A DNA stretch of 15,403 nt from Chloroflexota bacterium. Lineage in GTDB: Bacteria; Chloroflexota; Dehalococcoidia; SM23-28-2; RBG-16-64-32. Location: NCBI GenBank assembly GCA_022564695.1, contig JADFKX010000031.1:1-15403 (forward strand). The letters are read 5' to 3'. The translations under genes were made by a program, and so were the position numbers. This document shows positions 1-5,145 of the stretch, piece by piece (the first letter of the stretch is position 1; each line of letters begins with the position of its first letter). The notes beneath the pieces are model-generated. The model saw nothing but the letters and a program-made list of their open reading frames with translations. It did not search any database and was not told the DNA's origin.

Positions 1-79
1 AGGCGGTGGCGATAACGGCGAGCGCGGCGAGTGCGGCAGTCGCGAAGAAGATAAGCCGGTGAGCTCGGGTTCCGTCCAA
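1..79 (-). CDS. N-terminus of a secreted protein (signal peptide), truncated by window edge
   Basis: On the minus strand a TTG at 79-77 is preceded by GGAGG (91-87) with a 7-nt spacer. The frame reads on without a stop to the window edge. The 26 visible residues form a short polar, basic N-region (M-D-G-T-R-A-H-R) followed by a hydrophobic alanine/leucine-rich stretch (LIFFATAALAALAVIATA), which is typical of a Sec signal peptide or an N-terminal membrane anchor. The cleavage site and mature domain lie outside the window, so the function cannot be stated. The start is chosen for its ribosome site and the immediate signal sequence. An 8-bp inverted repeat at 114-134 lies just upstream. Confidence 0.6.
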   Translation of the reverse strand, partial: MDGTRAHRLIFFATAALAALAVIATA

Positions 80-113
80 AGGTATCCCTCCGTGAGCTTG
101 GTCCGTCCGACGG

Positions 114-134
114 GTTCATGCACACCGCATGAAC
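114..134. repeat. 8-bp perfect inverted repeat upstream of the signal-peptide gene
   Basis: GTTCATGC (114-121) and GCATGAAC (127-134) are separated by ACACC. The repeat lies about 35 bp upstream of the TTG start at 79 on the minus strand, where an operator or a leader hairpin could sit. No clear -35/-10 pair was recognised around it. The rest of 135-780 shows no convincing gene. Confidence 0.4.
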
Positions 135-781
135 TTGCGGTTCCGTAGACGGCCGCTCAGGTCGGGACCCTCGGCGAACCCGAGCACCTGAGGCTGGAGG
201 AGGCGATGGTTCTCATCGGCACGGGTCCTGGCATTCGTACATTTCCAGATACGCGTCGAATCGAATAGCGGATTTCGGAATGGTTGTCCATCTTCGCCGA
301 CCGGGCCTACGGATACCCCCTGCCGGAGGCGAACTCGTCCTTGGCGCGCCGGAGCAGCTCCGGGTCCAGCGCAACGTCCACACCGAAGGTACCAACCATC
401 GCGACAATGCTAGCACGGCGGTCAAGCGCCGACAAAGGGCCAACTAGCCCCGCAGATGGCGGCGTCCGTTGGCGAATCCCAGGGCTGACGAGCGGCTGTT
501 CGAGGTGAGGTGGCGGGAAGGGCGTGATGAGTATGGAAACAGACGTTACCGTACACATGATAACGTCAGGGATCAGCGCCTGTGGCTCTGGTTGTGAGAA
601 GCGCACAGCCGGTCAGTCAGGCTCGAGGCGGCGCGGCGAAGTGTCAGTGCAGCACCGCCCCGCAACGGTTTTGAAGATCGCAACCGCTCGTCCCAGCCAG
701 TCCCACCACGTCGTGTTAGTGCCAGTTTCGTATCTGAAAACTGTCACCCTCGTCCCATCCCGACAGCTTTCGTCCCGGGGA

Positions 782-814
782 TTGTCGCCCAGTATGGCGA
801 CAAATGGGCGACAA
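782..814. repeat. Inverted repeat TTGTCGCCCA / TGGGCGACAA next to the tRNA fragment
   Basis: TTGTCGCCCA (782-791) and TGGGCGACAA (805-814) form a perfect 10-bp inverted repeat with a 13-nt spacer; the spacer contains another GGCGACAAA. It lies 27 bp from the 3' end of the tRNA-Arg fragment. Repeats of this kind are common beside recombinase attachment sites, but a simple hairpin is equally possible. A plus-strand frame open from 598 ends at TAG 835-837 with QYGDKWATNAKTLNI. This could be the tail of a lost recombinase, but its upstream residues match nothing I recognise. Confidence 0.4.
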
Positions 815-840
815 ATGCTAAGACCCTAAACATTTAGCGA

Positions 841-881
841 TCGCCCTGGCAGGACTCGAACCTGCGCACCCGGCTCCGGAG
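841..881 (-). pseudogene. 3' fragment of tRNA-Arg (CCG)
   Basis: Read on the minus strand this stretch gives an anticodon loop CTCCGGA (anticodon CCG), the 3' anticodon-stem strand GCCGG, a short variable region, a perfect T-arm (GCAGG, loop TTCGAGT, CCTGC), the 3' acceptor strand CAGGGCG and discriminator A. The 5' half is missing: upstream bases do not pair with the anticodon stem and no CGCCCTG acceptor strand is present. A 3'-only tRNA remnant is the usual trace of recombinase-mediated integration into a tRNA gene. In that model the acquired DNA lies on the 5' side, at coordinates above 881. No CCA is encoded. Confidence 0.65.
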
Positions 882-894
882 GTAGCGGACGCCT

Positions 895-960
895 ATGCGG
901 CTTAGCGGCCTACTTTCGGAACCTGGCCGACGATGCGGCTTAGCCGCGAGTTATGCGGCC
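895..960. repeat. Short repeats ATGCGGCTTAGC beside the tRNA fragment
   Basis: ATGCGGCTTAGC occurs at 895-906 and again at 933-944, with a third partial copy ATGCGGCC at 953-960. The repeats directly adjoin the 5' break of the tRNA-Arg fragment and may be recombinase arm sites or junction scars. Nothing coding is seen here or on to 1362. The minus-strand open frame over 951-1337 has no ribosome site and no recognisable domain. Confidence 0.4.
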
Positions 961-1183
961 TGAGTGAACAGGTTACCGATAGGCACCACCCCCTCAAGCG
1001 GCACCGGTTGCCCCGGCTGGGAGACATTGATGGAACTGCCTTCACCCGGCAGTATAGCCTTGGGCTGGCTTAAGAACGAGTACGAAAGGGAAGTGCCTGC
1101 CACTCGATCTCGATTCGTCGCATGCCAACGCCGTTGAACAGTGCTTTTCTGCACCGTCCTCAGTCTAGTCACACCGGAGGGCA

Positions 1184-1201
1184 CACTAACCACACTTAGT
1201 G
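1184..1201. repeat. Palindrome CACTAA-N6-TTAGTG, left copy
   Basis: CACTAA (1184-1189) and TTAGTG (1196-1201) are separated by CCACAC. A second copy with the same 6-nt spacing lies at 7361-7378, and both are followed within a few bases by GCGTTC. A wider inverted pair, CGTTGAAC (1132-1139) and GTTCAACG (1209-1216), surrounds this copy. It may be an operator, a recombinase site or an element end. Confidence 0.5.
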
Positions 1202-1362
1202 TCAGTGCGTTCAACGTGGATTGTGCGGCGTCGAAGTGGCCGCGCAGCGAATGTTGTATCCATTCTGGCAGGTCCCACATTCCCGATTGAGCGAACCTGG
1301 CAAGCCTGTAATTGGCGCTTTCAGTGAGGCGCACCAAGCTCTTTTCTCCGTGCGCGAGGCCC

Positions 1363-1392
1363 TTGCTGGAGTGGCCGGAAGCGGAGTATAGT
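1363..1392 (+). promoter_or_regulatory. Promoter of the OsmC-family selenoprotein gene
   Basis: A -35-like TTGCTG (1363-1368), an 18-nt spacer and a good -10 TATAGT (1387-1392) lie about 50 nt before the start codon at 1445. The predicted transcript would begin near 1399, leaving a short leader that ends in the AAGGAGG ribosome site at 1432-1438. Confidence 0.55.
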
Positions 1393-1444
1393 AAGCCCGC
1401 CCCGGAGGAGGCCTTTCAACGGATTCCTTGCAAGGAGGACACCG

Positions 1445-1933
1445 ATGGCTGAGCCAGTCGTCTATCGTTCCCAAGTGCGTATTGAACGCGTGAAAGGCCC
1501 CTTGCGTCGGGCGTACCTACCGGCAGAACCCGAGCCGGTCCTCTTTGGTGTGCACTCAGAGGTAGCTGAACACTACGGCGTGGACCTCAAGGTACACGAG
1601 CCCCACGCAACCACGCTGGACTACCTTGTGGCCGCCGCCGGCGTCTGACTGACGGGCACCCTTGGAGGCGCGCTGGAGGCGCGCCAAATTTCGGCTGCGG
1701 AAGGACGCCTCACTTCGGACGCGGTGGGCGAGATCGAGAAGGACGGCCACGTCTTAGTGGTAAAACGCATTCATGTAACCTACCACCTGCGTCTACCGGC
1801 GGACCAACGGGAGGTGGCGGAGCGAGTCCACGAATTCCATGCTGACCACTGTCCTGTGGCCCGCACGATAGGGGGTTGTGTCTCTATCACCACCTCCCTG
1901 GAGATGGAGGACTTGGAAGCGGAGACAGCCTAA
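1445..1933 (+). CDS. OsmC-family peroxidase, predicted selenoprotein (Sec68 at TGA 1646-1648)
   Basis: One continuous frame of 162 residues runs from ATG 1445 (AAGGAGG, 6-nt spacer) to TAA 1931-1933, broken only by TGA at codon 68. OsmC/Ohr proteins reduce peroxides, especially organic hydroperoxides, using two conserved cysteines. The context ATTLDYLVAAAGV-U-LTGTLGGALEAR matches the helix that carries the peroxidatic Cys, and TGA stands exactly at that residue. The resolving Cys is C136 in HADHCPVARTI. The spacing of 68 residues is close to Cys59-Cys125 in E. coli OsmC (143 aa). A stem-loop of SECIS type lies at 1667-1685. The gene stands alone with its own promoter. The alternative is a pseudogene with a single nonsense mutation; truncation at 67 aa would remove both active-site halves. 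SelA, SelB, SelD and tRNA-Sec are not in the window. Confidence 0.8.
1667..1685 (+). promoter_or_regulatory. Candidate bacterial SECIS stem-loop
   Basis: GGCGCGC (1667-1673) pairs perfectly with GCGCGCC (1679-1685) around a 5-nt loop UGGAG. The loop begins 25 nt after the in-frame TGA and has G in its second position. Bacterial SECIS elements are hairpins inside the coding region with a small apical loop roughly 16-37 nt after UGA and a G among the first loop bases, and this fits. The outer UUGG and CCAA could pair instead of the top GC pairs. SelB binding is inferred, not shown. Confidence 0.65.
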
Positions 1934-1997
1934 CGCTAGTTGGACTGGTTGTAAGCCCCTGGGACAGGCGCTTTGAGTCGCGCGGCGCGCCCGCCGA

Positions 1998-2026
1998 TTG
2001 ACAATTATTCAGGCTGAGCCCACAAT
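1998..2026 (+). promoter_or_regulatory. Candidate sigma70-type promoter
   Basis: A perfect -35 TTGACA (1998-2003), a 17-nt spacer and CACAAT (2021-2026) lie downstream of the OsmC gene. No gene starts close by, so it would give a long leader toward the ABC operon or be silent. Confidence 0.35.
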
Positions 2027-2085
2027 GCCACCGGCGGCCAGTGAGGTCGCGCGCCTAAGTCGGATATGCCTCCCTTTTGGACAGC

Positions 2086-2101
2086 GCGGCCTGCTGGCCG
2101 C
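2086..2101 (+). terminator. Hairpin, possible terminator downstream of the OsmC gene
   Basis: GCGGCC (2086-2091), loop TGCT and GGCCGC (2096-2101) form a perfect 6-bp stem followed by CTTTGTTCT. It lies about 150 nt after the OsmC stop codon. The thymine run is broken, so termination is only possible. Confidence 0.35.
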
Positions 2102-2170
2102 CTTTGTTCTCGTACGCTATGCGTCGGCGGCCGGAGGCCGGAAACCCTGCGGCTTGGGGGAAGCTGCTAA

Positions 2171-2228
2171 AGATACACCGATTCCTGGGGATACCCCCGT
2201 TGACACACCCAAGAGACGCCGCTAGAAC
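2171..2228 (+). promoter_or_regulatory. Promoter with upstream repeat AGATACACCGATT (copy 1)
   Basis: AGATACACCGATT (2171-2183) lies 16 bp upstream of a perfect -35 TTGACA (2200-2205); a 17-nt spacer leads to -10 TAGAAC (2223-2228). The same 13-mer occurs at 2382-2394, just before another TTGACA. The repeat is a candidate regulator site for the ABC operon. Confidence 0.5.
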
Positions 2229-2248
2229 CGCCAACGACGCGTCCGGGG

Positions 2249-2257
2249 TGGTATAAT
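2249..2257 (+). promoter_or_regulatory. Extended -10 promoter (TGGTATAAT)
   Basis: TG at 2249-2250 followed after one base by a perfect TATAAT (2252-2257) makes an extended -10 element that does not need a good -35. Transcription would start near 2264 and run through the structured leader at 2274-2340 into the ABC operon. Confidence 0.5.
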
Positions 2258-2273
2258 CGTGCCTCTCGGCCTT

Positions 2274-2340
2274 CCTTTCGCGGCTGAGGGATGGCGCAGC
2301 GGTTATTATGCCTCCCTCTCGGTGAGGTGTCCGCTGCGCC
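2274..2340 (+). ncRNA. Structured leader: CCTTTCGCGG motif plus long hairpin
   Basis: GGCGCAGCGG (2293-2302) pairs perfectly over 10 bp with CCGCTGCGCC (2331-2340), enclosing 28 nt in which CCTC (2311-2314) may pair with GAGG (2324-2327). After the stem comes CGCTCTTTG, a weak T-run. Ten bases earlier, CCTTTCGCGG (2274-2283) repeats exactly at 7231-7240, again just before a strong hairpin. The position between the extended -10 promoter and the binding-protein gene suits an attenuator or cis-regulatory RNA. No known riboswitch class was recognised. Confidence 0.4.
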
Positions 2341-2381
2341 CGCTCTTTGTGGCTCCCCTCATTACAAACTGGCCCACTACC

Positions 2382-2425
2382 AGATACACCGATTGCTTGA
2401 CACAAACCGCGGGAAATGGTACACA
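2382..2425 (+). promoter_or_regulatory. Proximal promoter of the ABC operon with repeat AGATACACCGATT (copy 2)
   Basis: The 13-mer AGATACACCGATT (2382-2394) is followed after 2 bp by TTGACA (2397-2402), a 17-nt spacer and TACACA (2420-2425). The spacing is ideal but the -10 is weak, which fits an activator-dependent promoter. The predicted start near 2432 leaves a leader of about 35 nt before the ATG at 2467 and excludes the in-frame ATG at 2416. Confidence 0.5.
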
Positions 2426-2466
2426 CCGAATATCCGGCTGGTAACGTAGCCAGGGGGAGGGGCAAA

Positions 2467-3951
2467 ATGGCGCAAGAGAACAAGCCGCGGAGAAGCATCT
2501 TCAGTTGGGCACTACGCAAGGCCGCCTGGGGATTGGCGTTGACGGTGGCGACAGGCCTTCTTCTCCTCGCTGCCTGCGGAGATGATGAGGAGGCGCCTCC
2601 GGCGGAGACGCCGGAGGTGGCGCCCACGGTGGTGGAGGTGCCGGTGGAGGAGTTCCCGCCCGGGACGGAGCTTAAGCTCCTCCAGTGGAGTCACTTCGTC
2701 CCTCAGTATGACAAGTGGTTCGATCCCTTCGCCGAGGAGTGGGGGGATGACGTTGGTGTCGACGTGACCGTGGACCACATCAACCTCGCCGACCTGTTCC
2801 CCACCTTGACGGCCGCGCTCGCCGCCGGCGAGGGCCCTACCATGATCGAGTTGATCATCGCCGCGTCCCTCTTTGTGGAGGGCGTGCAGGACTTGACCGA
2901 CGTCAACGAAGAGGCGCAACGCCTGTTCGGGCCGCAGATTGACACCTGCACGGCGAATTCCTACCTCCCTACCACCGACACCTGGTTCGCCTTCTGCCAC
3001 GGCTGGGTCCCTGACCCCGGTGACTATAACAAGGCGCTCTGGTCACAGGTCGGCTTCCCCGATGGCCCATCCACCTGGGACGACTTGCTGGTGGGCGGGG
3101 CGAGGATCAGGGATGAGTTGAACGTTCCGATAGGGCTCGGTCTGTCGCCCGAGATCGACTCGGAGATGGCCGCACGGGCGATCATCTGGTCCTATGGGGG
3201 CTCCGTCCAGGACGAAAATGAGTGTGTGACCATCAACTCGCCTGAGGTGATTGAGGCCGTCGAGTACATGGCCGAGCTTTTCGATAAGACCATGACCGAT
3301 GAGGTGTTCGCCTGGAACGCGGCTTCCAACAACCAGGGCCTGATCGCTGGCGAGCTGTCCTACATCCTCAACTCTATCTCCGCCTACCGCAGCCTCCAGA
3401 AGATCGACCCAGCGGCGTCAGACGATATCTTCTTCGTGCCGGCGCTGACCGGTCCTCGTGGAGACCAGCATGCCTCGGCACACGTCTGGCAGATCTACGT
3501 CATCCCGAATTACGTCACGGGCGCCGAGCTGGAGGCGGCGAAGGCCTTCCTGCTCCACCTCACCGCCAACTACAACCAGGCGACCTTCAACAGCGAGTTG
3601 TACAACTTCCCCGCCTTCAAGAGCACGGTTCCCCAACTGTATGAGACCTTTGAGAGCACCCAGTTCGGGGAACAACCGTCCTGGCTTGACCGAGATCCCT
3701 TCGGTTCCCGGCCGAATGATAAACTAAAGGAGGCGCTGTCGACCGCGGAGGACTGGGTCACCTACCTAGGTTTTCCGGGTCCGTCCAGCCCGGCAGCCTC
3801 CAGAGTGTACGCCGACCGCGTCATTTCGAATATGATGGCCCAGGTTGCCCTCGGCGACAAGACTGCTGAGGAGGCGGTCGCTGAGGCGGAGGCCACGATC
3901 GAGGAGATCTTTGACGAGTGGCGCGACAAGGGCTACGTGGGCTGCACATAG
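2467..3951 (+). CDS. ABC transporter extracellular solute-binding lipoprotein (family 1)
   Basis: This 494-aa protein is the ligand-binding subunit of an ABC importer, anchored outside the cytoplasmic membrane. A basic N-region (K6, R8, R9, R17, K18) and a hydrophobic stretch end in the lipobox LLAAC, with Cys37 the predicted lipidated residue. An acidic, Pro-rich linker follows (about 38-65). The body begins TELKLLQWSHFVPQYDKWF and contains features of the MalE/UgpB-type fold, such as STWDDLLVGGARI, AARAIIWSYGGSV and AAKAFLLHLTANYNQ. The start is ATG 2467, with GGGGGAGGGG at 2453-2462; an upstream in-frame ATG at 2416 overlaps the promoter. The substrate is probably a sugar or polyol by family, but the sequence does not fix it. 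Confidence 0.88.
   Translation: MAQENKPRRSIFSWALRKAAWGLALTVATGLLLLAACGDDEEAPPAETPEVAPTVVEVPVEEFPPGTELKLLQWSHFVPQYDKWFDPFAEEWGDDVGVDVTVDHINLADLFPTLTAALAAGEGPTMIELIIAASLFVEGVQDLTDVNEEAQRLFGPQIDTCTANSYLPTTDTWFAFCHGWVPDPGDYNKALWSQVGFPDGPSTWDDLLVGGARIRDELNVPIGLGLSPEIDSEMAARAIIWSYGGSVQDENECVTINSPEVIEAVEYMAELFDKTMTDEVFAWNAASNNQGLIAGELSYILNSISAYRSLQKIDPAASDDIFFVPALTGPRGDQHASAHVWQIYVIPNYVTGAELEAAKAFLLHLTANYNQATFNSELYNFPAFKSTVPQLYETFESTQFGEQPSWLDRDPFGSRPNDKLKEALSTAEDWVTYLGFPGPSSPAASRVYADRVISNMMAQVALGDKTAEEAVAEAEATIEEIFDEWRDKGYVGCT
2592..2624 (+). other. Strong hairpin inside the lipoprotein linker region of the binding-protein gene
   Basis: TCCGGCG (2598-2604), a GNRA-type loop GAGA (2605-2608) and CGCCGGA (2609-2615) form 7 bp. 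They are extended by GGCGCC (2592-2597) with GGCGCC (2619-2624) across a 3-nt bulge. It falls just after the lipobox codons. It may slow ribosomes there or simply reflect the repetitive acidic linker. Confidence 0.4.
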
Positions 3952-3965
3952 TAAACTGCATCTTC

Positions 3966-3995
3966 GAGGCGAGGGTGGCTAGCCACCCTCGCCTC
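3966..3995 (+). terminator. 30-nt perfect palindrome between binding-protein and ATPase genes
   Basis: A 14-bp stem, GAGGCGAGGGTGGC (3966-3979) with GCCACCCTCGCCTC (3982-3995), has only TA between its arms and lies 14 nt after the binding-protein stop. No T-run follows. It more likely acts as a partial attenuator or mRNA 3' protector that keeps the binding protein in excess over the membrane complex than as a full terminator. The flanking CTGCA and TGCAG could extend the pairing. Confidence 0.6.
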
Positions 3996-4098
3996 ATAGG
4001 TGCAGCCAAACTTATGGTTGCCAGGACGGCCCGCTGACGAAAAAACGGGGCACGTAGGGCAACGGCGCATAGCTATAGAATGATAGAATGGCTGCAGT

Positions 4099-5130
4099 AT
4101 GGCTGTCGTAGAAACGAGGGGGCTTAAGAAGCAGTTCGGCGAGGTCAAGGCGGTAGATGGTGTAGACCTTTCCAGCAAGGAAGGGGAATTCCTAGTCCTC
4201 CTGGGCCCCTCCGGTTGTGGGAAAACAACGCTCCTGCGCCTGATCGCCGGCCTGGAGCAGCCGACGGCGGGGGAGGTGCTTATCGGCGGCCAGGTGGTGA
4301 ACGGCTTGCCCCCGCGGGCCAGGAAGATCGCCATGGTCTTCCAGAGCTATGCCCTCTATCCCCATATGACGGTCTTCAATAACATCGCCTTCTCCCTGAA
4401 GGCCCAGGGGGTAGACAAGGCGGCCCGGCAAGAGAAGGTGGAGTGGGCGACCTCCATCTTGGGTATCGACAAGCTGCTACAGCGCCGGCCCCGCCAACTC
4501 TCGGGGGGGGAAAGGCAGCGGGTGGCCCTGGCCAGGTGCCTGGTACGGGAGCCGACCGTATTTCTGCTGGACGAGCCTCTCTCCAACCTGGATGCCCAGC
4601 TGAGGGCTTCGGCCCGAGACGAGCTGCAACAGTTGCAGCAGCGTATCGGAATCACCACTATCTACGTGACCCACGACCAGGTTGAAGCTATGGGCATGGG
4701 GGATCGCATCGCCGTGATGTACCAGGGGCAGATCAGACAGCTGGGCACGCCCCGGGAGATATACGATGAGCCGGGAGACACCTTCGTGGCCACCTTCCTG
4801 GGCTCCCCTCCTATGAACCTTGTAGAGAGGGATACCCACCTAATTGGCTTCCGCCCTGAGCATTTTCTGCCCAAGGGTGTCCCCGAGGTTCAGGACAACC
4901 TGGTGACATTCTCCTTCCCGGTGACGCGGGTGGAATACCTGGGGGCGGATCGGCTCGTGTACGGAGTGGTGGCCGGCACCTCGGGGGACACCAAGACGAT
5001 GGCCAGGCTGCCATCGACGGTGACGGTTCCCATTGAGCCTGGGGGTGACTACGAGTTCGTCGTCCCGGCCAAGGAGCTGAAGTTTTTCGATAGGGATACG
5101 GGCTTGCGGACAGGGCCTAAACCCTTGTGA
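4099..5130 (+). CDS. ABC transporter ATP-binding protein, MalK/UgpC-like (CUT1)
   Basis: This 343-aa cytoplasmic ATPase powers the importer encoded around it. Visible motifs are Walker A GPSGCGKTT (36-44), Q-loop Gln82 in VFQSYALYPHMTV, signature LSGGERQ (134-140), Walker B VFLLDE (154-159), D-loop SNLD (162-165) and switch His192. Residues after about 235 form the regulatory TOBE-type domain (DTHLIGFRPEHF), rather short compared with the roughly 370 aa of MalK. There is no good Shine-Dalgarno before ATG 4099. A-T-rich TATAGAAT and TAGAAT (4074-4089) lie just upstream, so a secondary promoter giving a near-leaderless message is possible. A 15-nt gap separates it from the first permease. Confidence 0.93.
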   Translation: MAVVETRGLKKQFGEVKAVDGVDLSSKEGEFLVLLGPSGCGKTTLLRLIAGLEQPTAGEVLIGGQVVNGLPPRARKIAMVFQSYALYPHMTVFNNIAFSLKAQGVDKAARQEKVEWATSILGIDKLLQRRPRQLSGGERQRVALARCLVREPTVFLLDEPLSNLDAQLRASARDELQQLQQRIGITTIYVTHDQVEAMGMGDRIAVMYQGQIRQLGTPREIYDEPGDTFVATFLGSPPMNLVERDTHLIGFRPEHFLPKGVPEVQDNLVTFSFPVTRVEYLGADRLVYGVVAGTSGDTKTMARLPSTVTVPIEPGGDYEFVVPAKELKFFDRDTGLRTGPKPL

Positions 5131-5145
5131 AGAGGGGCCGATAAG

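Noticed and set aside
307..606. Minus-strand open frame of 99 aa, whose last 31 residues (MVGTFGVDVALDPELL...) look protein-like
   Set aside because: The protein-like part is too short, lacks a ribosome site and is followed by a stop with no continuation in another frame that I can support. It could be an old gene scrap.
524..829. Plus-strand open frame of 101 aa
   Set aside because: The sequence is not protein-like and there is no start signal. The overlapping frame ending at 837 is a slightly better candidate but is also unproven.
951..1337. Minus-strand open frame of 128 aa between the tRNA fragment and the OsmC gene
   Set aside because: There is no ribosome site, no recognisable domain and unconvincing protein composition. 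It overlaps the palindromes and other repeats.
1445..1648. Reading the OsmC gene as a 67-aa protein plus a separate downstream 69-aa protein, or as a plain pseudogene
   Set aside because: Both pieces are in the same frame with no stop between them other than TGA 1646-1648. TGA sits exactly at the catalytic Cys and a SECIS-like hairpin follows. The second piece has no ribosome site or start of its own. A nonsense mutation cannot be fully excluded.
2416..2466. Upstream in-frame ATG as the start of the binding protein
   Set aside because: It overlaps the spacer of the proximal promoter, has no ribosome site, and would put 17 polar residues before a signal peptide that is complete from ATG 2467.
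2055..2627. Minus-strand open frame of 190 aa across the ABC operon promoter region
   Set aside because: It runs antisense over three promoter candidates, a structured leader and the start of the binding-protein gene, and has no domain. It is explained by GC-rich composition.
2512..3000. Minus-strand open frame of 162 aa inside the binding-protein gene
   Set aside because: It is an antisense shadow of a clearly coding lipoprotein gene.
4088..4111. Micro-ORF MAAVWLS overlapping the ATPase start
   Set aside because: A seven-codon frame with no ribosome site. Overlap with the real start is easily explained by chance, though a translational role cannot be excluded.
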